A stretch of 64,000 nt of DNA, from NCBI GenBank assembly GCA_935421135.1, contig OW285193.1, positions 1,364,001 through 1,428,000 of the forward strand, read 5' to 3'. A program made the translations under genes and the position numbers. A model generated the notes under the pieces. It saw only the letters and a program-made list of their open reading frames with translations. It made no database searches and was not told the origin of the DNA. The DNA is from Bugulina stolonifera (lineage: Eukaryota; Bryozoa; Gymnolaemata; Cheilostomatida; Bugulidae). Shown piece by piece: positions 25,901 through 37,900 of this stretch (position 1 is its first letter; each line of letters starts with the position of its first letter).

Positions 25901-28900
25901 GAATCTATGGCAAAGCACTAATGGTTACCACCATGTAGCATGTAGCACTTATATGTGCTACTATGGTTTTATAACATAGCCAACAGATTGTACTAGAGAG
26001 TATTGAGCAGTCGGAGCAGAGGTGTACAAGTGGAGGAAGCTCCAGCAGAGTGCAGAGTGGACTGTGTTATGATCAAACTTCAACTTCGCTGCCTGGGTTT
26101 CAACAGTTGAACACTTGCATAGTTGGTGAGGTAGAGGTCACTGGCAAGCCCTACAGTTAAAGACTGACCTTGTTGACCATATGATGTTGACAGCTAACAT
26201 AATGGCTGATAGTAAATGGTTGCAAGATTCAGGCTATTGAGGTCAATAATTGTTTAGATGCAGAAGTGGAGAAATTTGAGATAACCTCTGTTTTTCAGCA
26301 AAACTTAAACAGAAATCATTTTCTCTAGATTTATTCCCCTTCTCCAAAACTCCAACTAAGGAGTAAGGATGTCTATCTAGCTTTCACCACTACTGCACCT
26401 ACATGCAAAAGCAATGGACAAATATTTAACCTCAAGGAGACTGCCGGCAAGGATACCAGAGCAACTGCAATGATGAATGAGGTTTCTTCATAAAGTTGTT
26501 CCTGTTGAACTGAATGGTTTACCCTCCATCGGTGTCTCTTGCAATTTTCCAAGGCTATAACATTTTGTTTGGAACATCTTACCAGAATCTGCAACCACGA
26601 AATGACTGTCTCGTGTATTACTTTCATTTGCACATAGATCTGCCTACACACACAGTCTTCATGTGTAACAATGAATAATTCATGTAGGTGTAATTACTAT
26701 AATAACCAAATTCAGAATTATTAGGGACTCTGATGGAGTATCAGATTCTAAATTTTCTTCGCCGATAAAGCATAAATGTTTAAGATACAGGATTCCGAGT
26801 AGTTATTCATACAACTACCTACCTGAAGAGCTATATGGATATAAAACTGCATTCTCTTGAAAGCATCGGCTAGTGCATGGTAAAACTTATTAGTGCTTCA
26901 GTACTACAAACTCATAGAATAAAGTAAGAGAGCATATCGGCATCTGGTGGCCCAACTGCAGCAGACACTGCAACATCCTACAACACAAGTCAACAAGCTG
27001 TATGTGTTAGTATCAGCTCAACATTGATAGTATGCCCACTATCTTTAGTATTAGTAGTCACAGCAGCAGTTTACTAGCAGAATAAAAGAACCATTTGTGG
27101 TGTTAGCTGTAGTTCGTATTAGCAGTAGGAGTAGTTACTTATAGTAGTAGTTAGCAGTAAGTTACAGTGATAGCAGTGTAGTAGCAGTATTACGGTGATT
27201 TCAGTAGTTAGTTATGGTTGTATTAGTAGTAATCATGCAAATAGTTAAAATCAGCAGTAGTAATAGTAGTAGTTGGTTACAATAATAGTTAGTCGTAGAA
27301 AAGTGGTAAGTTGTCGCAGTAGCACCAGGGGGTCCAGTAGTAGCAGTAGTAGCTACAGTATCAATAGAATCAACAGAAGTTGAATTATCAATAGTAGTAG
27401 TTAGATATAGTAGTCACCAAGTCACCACAGTGTAGGCCCAATATTCCTAGTCACATAGGCCTATGCCATTATAGACAATAGCTAAGAGTATCAATAGGGT
27501 TTGTCACAGTCACTGAGGCTTAAACAAATTTCTTAATGGTCAGTATTTTGGAACAGATTCATAATATTGCACAAACATGCATAGGATACTAGTTTTTTTC
27601 CAGAGATGTTTGCAAGTTTTATTTTGGAAACGAGTCTTTCTAATAATCCATAAAATGTTGCTTGAATTTACTCGAGTGAGAGTCTTTAGAGTGAGAGTCT
27701 TTAACTCGAGTCTGGCATCTCTGTTTTTTTCTTTCAGTCATTGGGCTTACTTACTGCTTATTTTAATTTTATTTATCTGAATGCACGCCATGAAATGAAA
27801 ATTAGCAAGATTAAAATAAAATTAAAATAGGCAGTAAAGAAAGAAATAGAACACCAGGAAAGTATAGAGGTGAAGTGAAGTACTGCAATCCAATACAATG
27901 GGAAAAAGACAGTTCAAAACTAAACCTCTCCTAACCCCACCCACTAATTTTTCTTTTTAATATTAATTTTTCATTTCATCAAGCTTAATTATCGGTGATT
28001 TGTATTCTACTAAATGTAATCTACACAGTTGAGAAACGTCCTGCTGAAACTGTTTTTTTTTTTCGGAAATGTTGCTTTACCATCTCTAACTAATAGCTTT
28101 CATCATTTATATTTAGCCTATGTTTTGGCAAAAGTAACACACTAAATAAATTGAAAGATATATTATTATACTGATTTGAATTGCCTTCAATTGATTGTTT
28201 AACTTTGAATCATTTATTTACAGTGGCAAGTAAGCAGTAGGCCTAACTGGTGATTCATTTGTCTTGTGTCTAGTCAACAGCAATCTGATGCTAAAGAAAT
28301 AAAAGTGATTTTATCGCAGCTTGAGTTCATGTTGTATTTCCCACAGAAACTTACTGAAAGTCACTGCTAGCTCGAATCTGACTGAGAGTCACTGCTAGCT
28401 CGAATCTGACTGAGAGTCACTGCTAGCTCCGAATCTGACTGAGAGTCACTGCTAGCTCCGAATCTGACTGAGAGTCACTGCTAGCTCCGCTGAACTACCA
28501 ATGAAACCCATGGTAGTACAGTTATTAATTACGTGTATAAGTAAATAAAAACAAATATAATTGATGATAAATAATTATTTTAAACAAATTGAAATTAGAA
28601 GTTATATAATAATAATTATAATTAATAATATAAAATAATTTCTAATTGCATTTTTTTTTATTAATTAATAAATATAATTATAATATAAAGAACATTCTTT
28701 ATATTGTAATTATAATTATTAATTGTAGTAAGTTGTTTAACGTTATTTACTTATAACTGATTAGTAACTATACTACTAGCGTTTTTTTATAGTTCAGTGG
28801 AACTGCAGTGACTGTCAGTCAGAGTCGGTGGGAAATAATCTAGTAAGATTAGAAAAGAATGAACAAATACTTATTATAATATAACTTGATTTGATTTCTT

Positions 28901-31900
28901 ACCGACGAATGAATATGCATTGTAGAATATGCCGTGAGCTATTAGTCGGTATAAAAGACAAGTAAGTGTAAGTAGCAGAAAACTTTGGAAATTACAAAAA
29001 AAAACACAAGTGGCCGTAGCAAACCACTAAACTGCGAATGCGCAAACTCACCGGAAACAGCACGGCTATAGCAATATAGTGGTTTTAACGGGGCATATAT
29101 TAGTCACCTCGCATATTGGTGTAAGTCTGCAGATCTTAGACTACCAATAAGGATGCGCCCATGACCAATCAGATAATCCGATTTTTTGGATAAAAACGCG
29201 GATTTTGATATTTGTGGAAATGACGTCTGGAACCGCCAGATTTCGAACTATCACTTTAGAATCACTTCAAAATTTGTGATTTTTCCCTTTAATAAAAACT
29301 TGAGTTTCTCTTCTGGGGCCATGCAAAGATTTTACTTCTAGCTTGAAAGATTGATTAGTCATTAAAAATGAATTGACTTGTGACTAAGAATTGGCCATGG
29401 CGACTTGAGTGTCCAAAAGAACACTTGCAGACATCTCTGCCTTTAGCTGTCTTAATTAATGTTGCGTTATCACATATAAGCTCTCTGGTTTGATGCTGAT
29501 TATATGTATGATTACACTTTCTAGCTTAGCAGCCAGTGAGTACCAGTGTCCTATTATGTGCACAGAAAAATTACTGTTTGTTCCTGGTTTACATTCAAAA
29601 GAATTGAACACTTCGGTCGTGCCTGTAATAAAATATATAATTAATAATAAAATAAATAGCATTATTATAATCATTTATTAGTCCTATAAATTTAACAAAG
29701 TACTAGGTATCAAATTATTTAGATTACTTAGCAAATAATGTAACTCAATGATTAATCAAAATGATTGTGCAATGACAAACATGATATAATTTATATTAAG
29801 CATCCTAGCTACAATCCAGTAATACCTAGCTATCAGCCTGTCTGCACTAACTAAGCCCAGGACAAAGAATAGCCAGCAGAGTAGGCTACCAGCACCAATT
29901 GTACTGAAAGACTTGTCTAATCATAATCACAAATGTATCGAATTATTTGGATTACTTAGCAAATTATATTATTTAATTTAATAATTAGTAAAAATAATTG
30001 TACAATGAAAATTGTGATACAATTTGTATTTTCTACACTATCCTGGAGCATAAATCTTTCTTTTCAAATCCTATATCTACACTTGATTTAATGAGAGTCA
30101 CACTTGATATTAACACCAAACATGCTAATGCTTTCAATTCTGTTGCCTGTAATACTAACAAGTTTCTGCACAGCTTTCTAATCGGAACTGTTCAGGAGCT
30201 CCGCTGAGACCATAGAACTAGCAAAAAAGACTTGCAACTGTGATAATTCCTCCTTACTTCTAACCTGGGACCAAGGAACTTAGCCAAGACAAGATATCCT
30301 AGCTACAATCCAGTAACATCTATCTAACTTAACTATAATAGTTAGATAGTTACTATCAGCCTGTCTGCTCTAAGTGAAGGATGAAGAATAGCCAGTAGAG
30401 TAGGCTACCAGCTGGTGTAATCATGATCACAATTATAAATACTAAAAATAACGTCAAATTGAAAGCATTGCAGTGCATTACTAGTTTAAGTTTGTATTTA
30501 CCTCTGACTCTTCGAGTCTTGGTGCCAGAAAAACATTCAAATCCAACTGCGTAGCCAACACCGATAATTATTAAATCTACATGATTTGTGTTATAGCACC
30601 ATTAAAGCTTTTTATTGTAATAACAGAATACACGTGAACGCATTTCAATAACACAATCTAATATTATTAAGATTTTAACATGACCATCTTCAGAAACCGT
30701 TGACCAATTACTCAGGAAACTACAAAATAATTAAGTAACTTGAACCGAGAAAGTCATATATGAAGCAAACTTGAAATGGTCCGTTGCTTATTACCTACCT
30801 TTGTATCAATAGAACGATACTATGGAGGCGCATATTTAATGCCAAAGAGAGAAGACAACTTTCTGATTATGAAGTGGGGGGACGTTATTGCAGAGCGTCC
30901 CCCTGGCTAATTTTTATTAGGGACGCCGTCCCCCGGCGTCCCCCCACAATTTAAGCACTGGGTGTTTCGAACTGTCCGGTGTTAAACTGTTCACTTTCGA
31001 AACGTCCGGTTTCAAACTGTCTTTTTCGAACAGTTTCACATTCCATGCTGGCTAGTGAATATACACAGAGGGCACCTTATACCACACATCAGCTAGTGAA
31101 TATACAGAGGGGACAGACACCACTATTATATGGAATGTTACTGGGTACCAATACCAAGCCCGAGACCTCCAGAGCCAGGTACCTGTAGTTCATACACGAA
31201 TGGTCAAATACATAACACTAACTGAAGAAACAAAACAGACCTGCAGTAGACCTAGATGGATGACAGAATAGACTCCAAGTACATGTATAACAACTGACTA
31301 AAAGTGTCACACATTTGACACTTAACTGGAAATACCTAGTACCGGTTTGGGGATGGCACATTGCCATAAACATTGGTAGACTATTAAATCACAAGAAGAT
31401 ACATGTCCTCATCCACCATAAACAGTGCAGCAGGTTGTACAACTCTGAAGAAGACGATTGAAGAACTATTATTTGGTTATTCTATAGATTTGACTGACTA
31501 CGTCTCCATAAAGGTGTGTAGCTACAGGTCCATCCGACACAAACACCATACAGCCATACATCAGCTTTACAACTAGATTCTCACAGCACACGTAAGACTG
31601 TGGGCTTTACACTGACAATGGTAATATGTGATTACTTTGTGCCCCCCAGTACAAAAGGTCAGTCACTATGTATACATAATTATAGTTAGTTGTGAGAGAT
31701 GGTGCCTGGATATCAACCACTTACATATTTGCCTAGTACCAGGTACAGTTGCGATATCAGCATGACTAATGACTACGTGTAGCCATACACGTGCAGTAGT
31801 ATGAGGAGGTGGAGAAAGAGGTGAACAGCAGGGACTAACAGGATGTAGAGTAATATCAATTGATTATATATTTATACAGTTATGTAGGTAGTGGCAATGA

Positions 31901-34900
31901 CTTATCCACGCATATATATGTATATATACAGCGTAGTGTATTAGTGGTATTAGTGGCATTAAGGGTATAGTAATATATTAATAGACATCCTATCCTACAT
32001 CCTGTAACCAACAGATATAGTACAGATACACTCAGTAAACAGTACTTGATACACAGCTATACAGTAAGTACAGGTACAGTACACTGTAACAGGAACTAGA
32101 GAGAGAGCTAGAGATATCCTGTTTATGCACCACTCTTACTGTTACACCCTCCGGAGCAGACTGTATTATATATATAGTGTTATACTAGTTCCATGTATGG
32201 GCCCACTGTATAGCTACCACTGTACAGTTATATATGGCTGCATAACATACACATGCTACAAGAAGTACAACTACTACAGAATACTACACAGCCTAGAGTT
32301 ATCCTCTCTTGTTCCTATTCACACATCTCCCTTGACAGTGTGACATTGGTTACCATACACATACAGTGTACATATTTATGGGGGCCAACCCAACAAAGGG
32401 GCCATCGTTACTCCGCCTATTCTAACGTTAATGCAGGGCCGTAACTTTAGGGGCGGCAGAGCGGCATGGCCGCCCCTAAATCTCAAAATAAAGTGGCCCA
32501 AAAATGGTGTTTTTGAATTCAGGGGTATCAATTCTACGGCGGCCATAGAGTTATCTTCTCCTATGACCGCGGCAAACAGTTTTCCTTACTACGTATTTCT
32601 AAGGATGTAGTATAGAATATAATTTATGCGACACGCTACTTTCCCCACAAGCCAATCAAATTATCGGATTACTAGAAATAGCCAATCATTATTTACAATC
32701 AGGGTGATTAGCCCAAGGTTTGTAGCTACTTGAATTACTTAAATCTCAAGCTACATAACTTGGAATTTTCCGTACAGACCGAATAACTTGTTGCTACTTT
32801 TTAAGTCGTAGTTGCTTCTTTACAACCTCCGTCCTCCAATAAAAAGATGAACATTGTATAGGCTTTCAAGTAGATTGTTAGTGTGTATGTGAGCAAAGCT
32901 TATTGCTAGATTTGGTGGCTACATGAGTGGGATTTTGATATTATTAAAAATGAATATTAATAAAATATAATACCAATAAATTAGTATTTATATAATATAA
33001 TTATTATATATATTATATATAATATTATTTAATTAAATAATTCTATTCTTATTCTTGTCAGTGTAGGAAAAAATATTTTTTCTGGAGAATGAAAACGCAA
33101 AACCTTTCGGTGCTAGTGTTAGCAGACTTATCCGTTTATTATTTTTTTGTTTCTGTATTTTTATTTTGTTTCAAATTTCATGATAGTATCCTGGTCAGTA
33201 GTTTAAGTAGACTAGTCAGTACTAGTAATGTTAGATCTAGTGTGCTTAAGGTGGCCTAGTTGAGATAATATAGGTCTAAATTCTAGTGAAGCTTTAGTAG
33301 TGAGGAATAATTACTTAGAAGATCATATAAGAGAACCAATTTAGCCTATATTTTTTCGGCGCTCAAACTTATTCTATATCTGTTTATGAAAAGCTCAGTT
33401 TAATGTATCACAGCGTGAAAAATTTCAACTGTCTTGTGCTACTTTGATTTACTTGACTATACATATCTAATATCCAATTATTTTGAGCAGTAATTTTACA
33501 CCTTAAACGTCCCGAAATTGCATATCTAGGTAGTAATTTTCTAATTTTTTTCCGGGGGGAGACCCCCGGACCCCCCTTGCGGGAGGGCGCTGCGCCCCTC
33601 CCGCACCCACCCCGCTCGGGCAGGCCGATGGCCTGCACAAACCCCCGACTTCTAGCCACCCCAAAAATGTTTCAAAAGTTACGCCCCTGTAATGGTAACA
33701 GCAATCTTACAGATTGAAAAATTTATTTTTAAAGTGTTCATATATTAACCAAAATACGTGGAAATAAGTCAAAAAGTGCCAATTGCTGTCGCTGTAGAAC
33801 CATGTAGAAGCCTGTAGAACCATTTCAAACCAAATATTCACTCTACATCACTTAGATGACAGAGAATGGCCATTTGGTAAGCAGAGAGGAAGCAGTAAAT
33901 AGAGATGATAACTCCAAAACAAGTACAGCTTACCATAGGTCTATATACACATGTTATATAATGCAATACCTACCAGAAAGTGATGGACTCCCTCGAATAT
34001 CTTAGAAAGCTGATTAGTCACCTCACTTCTCCTGTTAGCACCAATCCTAAGTGTTCTATTGGAGAGCTGTAACACCAGTGAGACACAGAGTGAGTAGTAT
34101 GTACAGCATCAGTATGTACATGTGAATACAACGTAGTAACACCCAAAGGATTTAAAATAGTGCACTTGCATTCAGTGTTTTTGCTGATTTTTCAAAAGAA
34201 CTGGATAATACCTTCAAGTTCTCTTTTACCTCACGGTGTAACTCGGTTTTCTAAATCCAAGAAAAAAACCGAATCACACCGAAATTTTTTTACTCAATTT
34301 TGGGAGTTGTCAAACTCAGATTTGAACTGTAAGGGCTTCCATGTTTAATAAATCGTAATCATTACATACGAATTATTAGTGCTGCACGGTGTTTCGGTAT
34401 CATTCAGTTTTTCAGCATTTTTTTCTTTCGATTCAAAAACCGCTAAAATTTAAAATGTGAACCGATACAGAATGCAGCGGTTCAGCACGGTTCAGTTTTA
34501 AAATTCAAAACGCATCTGGCCCTTAGCGCACCCAATTACGATAATGGCTGGTGTTGCGAACACATGAATTCATGTTATGCTTCTTTCAATCCTTATAGTT
34601 CGATGTCATCCTTGGAATCTAGACTTGGCTGCAGCCATCATTTGTCACTCAGTGATGGCTTACTGTAGTTTTCACTCAATTCTAGTAGTTATACTTGCAT
34701 ATTGTTATAAATAATTAGGAATATTTAATTATTGCAAATTATTAAACAAAATTAAAATGGCTGCCATTTCCGGTAATGGCTGAGATTGCGAACACGTGAA
34801 TTCGTGTTATACATCTTTCAATCATTATAATTCGATGTCATCATTGGAATACAGACTTAGCTGCAGCCATCATTGTCACCCAGTAATGACTTAATTAGTT

Positions 34901-37900
34901 TCACTCCATTCTAGTAGTTATACTTGCATATTATTATAAATAATTAGTATTCAATAATTGCGATTTATGACAGAAAATAAAAAGTGGCCGCCATCAGTTA
35001 AACGCAGAGTGTGACAACTCCCAAAATTGAGCAGTCAGTTTTCGGTTCGACTCGGTGGTTTTTCCTGTATATAAAAAACTGAATTAAACCGAGGGGTGGA
35101 AGACGACTTCGGTTTCATTCAGTTTTTTTGAAAAATCAGCAAAAAACCTGAATGGACATGCAAATCCAAACCGCCCAGCACTACTAATTATTTATAATGT
35201 GATTAAAAGTACTAAGAACTGAGTTAAGCTATGACAAATCATCACTTGATGACAATGATAGATACAAATAAATCTGTATGCCAGGATGGCATCAAATTAT
35301 AAAGACTGAAAGAGGAAAGCATGAATTCATGTGTAAATGATAGCAGCCATTACCGGAAATGGCGGCCATTTTCATTTTGTATAATGAATTGTAATTATTT
35401 AATACTAAATTATTTATAATAATGTGTTAGGCTAACAACTGAAATTGAGTATAACGACAGTAAATCATCACCGGATGACAATGATTGCTGCAGCTAAGTC
35501 AGTATGCCAAGGATGATATTGAATTATTAAGATTGAAAGAGTCACAAAATGCATATACGCATACGCGACACCAGTCATTACCTACCAGAAATGGGTGCGC
35601 TAAAGGGCCAGGCGTGGTTTGAATTTTAAAACTGAATCATACCGAACTGCCGCATTTGGCTACGGTTGGCATTTTAAAATTTTGAGGCTTTTGAACGAAA
35701 AGAAAAAAACTTGAAACACTGAATGACACCGAAACGCAGTGCATCATTAATTTAAAAGTACCAAAGCACATGTCCATAGGCCTACAGTGTCACTTCATAC
35801 TCACTACGCATCAGTGTAGGTAACCCAAATCTACTGAATAGGTCTACACATAGTCTGTTGATATGAGCAATGAGTTTAATAAGTCACACGCCCCTTCACT
35901 GACCTCTTCAGGTAGCACAGTAAGCACCTCTAGTAGGACAGGGTATGCCTGCGGGTTAGGAGCAAACTTTGTAAGTAAGTCAGCTACTGCATTGTCCCAG
36001 GCAGCCATAAGGAGGGCGAGATCAGCCAGAGCAAGAGAGAGCTGAGTGACGACAGCACCTGTCGTCTGACTGTCACATGATGCTATGTGGTTGAGTAGAG
36101 AATCTTTCAGTGCTTGATGGGAGGAGCCAGGCAGTTCATAGAAATGATGCTGTATCTAAATACAACATAAAACAGTGAATGTAGCGAATAGCATGTATTG
36201 ACTGAGTTGCAGTGGTTTTCAATTGGCTTACCATGCTTTCCTTCAACCTGGCAACCATATGAATACTCATTTCTGTACATAACCATGTAATGTTCACACC
36301 AAGGAGGCTAAAGTAACTTTTCCCAGACCATTATCATGTGGATGCTAGCTGATACCATTATCATGTGGGTACCAGAGCACTAGCGCACAGTCAATCCACA
36401 CGGCCCCCAGACAGACACTCAATAAGGATATAAGTAAAAAGAGTGAGCACATCCTGGTCCCTGGGAAGCAGCTCATCTAATAGTACAGCACACATTCCAA
36501 CCATTCATTCACCATCATGGGTTGGCTGCAAGCCAAAACACAATGATGGGCCAGAGTAGAGCTGTCATTATAGTATAATGTAATACTGTACGACCTTGTA
36601 ATGAAGGACAGTAATTGCTTTACCTTGGTTCTCATTGTGTGAGCTGCGAAGTAGCATGCTTCTGGGTCATCTCTGTGGGCCAGCAGCTGGTCAGCAATGG
36701 TCCATGCATACACCTAAGTGAAACCTTTTTATTAGTATGATATTAGATTATACAAAGGATTGCAAAACACTTAGATGAAAATATAACTTGATAATTTTCA
36801 CATATCATCGCTCTCAATTTAGAGTTGTTAAACATAATTAAAATTACCATAAATATAGCCTAATATAATACATGTGGCTGGGATAACTAATACAGTTGGC
36901 ATATTAGTCACAAAGTTATGGATTTTCAAGTGCTAACAATGGAGACCAGTAAACAATTTAAGTGCTGTAATGTTTGCAACCTATATGAAATACAATTCTG
37001 TCAATCAAATTAGTGCAAACGCCAAAAACGGGATTGCAAAAATTCCTTTGCCAATCAGTGTTGATCAAAATAGTAAGAAAACTGGACAATGTGGAAATAG
37101 CAACTCTAAAATGTGACGAGCTAGTTTTCTAATTAGTGCATGCAATGCAAAACAGGAAATGGGAACAAGTTTAAAACTATGTTAATAAATGACTAAATAT
37201 TTAGAATCTGTGCACAAGTGCCATTCATAGCTCATTTCTAGATGTTTGTATGTTCCAAGGTATAGAAAATATGGAACAAACAGAGCTTGTTTTACCAAAC
37301 ATTACATATGAAAGCCCACTTGTGATAAACAAGTACAAATAGTTGAATAACTTGGAAAAAAGGCTTCAAATATAAATAACTTGAATAATGTGGAGGTAAC
37401 AATGCCTAGATTCACTAACAAACAGGAAGTAAAACAAACCATCAGGACAAATAAACCAGCATCTGCGGAGGGACAGATACTGACTTACCGCCACAAAGCA
37501 CCCTAAAATATATACACAATTTATCACGAGTTAGCAGTAATCGCTCCAAACAAGCAAATAAAGAAAGAGTGAACCAGTTATTACATGTATAGTCGCCATC
37601 AATGCACGGATCAACTCCTAATTTGACTATCGTTGCCCAAGTTAGTAGTTTTGTAAAATAATCTTTCAACGTCTATATTAAATTAAATATATATTTCAAA
37701 TAACCAATATAGGCCTAAATGCAATATCTGAATAGAATTATTAATTTTTATTGTAAACTTTTGTGAATTAATCATAATGTAATTGTAAACAAATACGCAT
37801 GGTAGGTAATAATCACATGTAAGCTACATGGTCATAATTATTTTCTGAGCGTACTTTATAAATTCTTATGAAAATATAGGGTCGATTTATTTGATGGCCT

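Larger units (their letters stand above)
22985..31035. mobile_element. Foldback composite in TNPO3 intron 4
   Basis: A terminal sequence (TTCGAAAAAGA, then GGACAGTTTGAAACTG, then GTGTAGATTACATTTAG) at 22985-23160 recurs inverted at about 27900-28080, over some 170 bp. A third, shorter inverted version is at 30965-31035 (TTCGAAAAAGACAGTTTGAA on the minus strand). GTGCTTAAATTGT and TGGGGGGAC follow inside both outer ends. No transposase frame is visible, so it is non-autonomous. CTAGTGAATATA sequence from beside the exon 5 acceptor also occurs at 31050-31100, beyond the insertion, implying pre-existing or duplicated flank. Exact ends are uncertain. Confidence 0.55.

Noticed and set aside
26373..26651. 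92-codon minus-strand frame in TNPO3 intron 4
   Set aside because: No recognisable domain, no supporting splice sites; it lies inside a foldback mobile composite.
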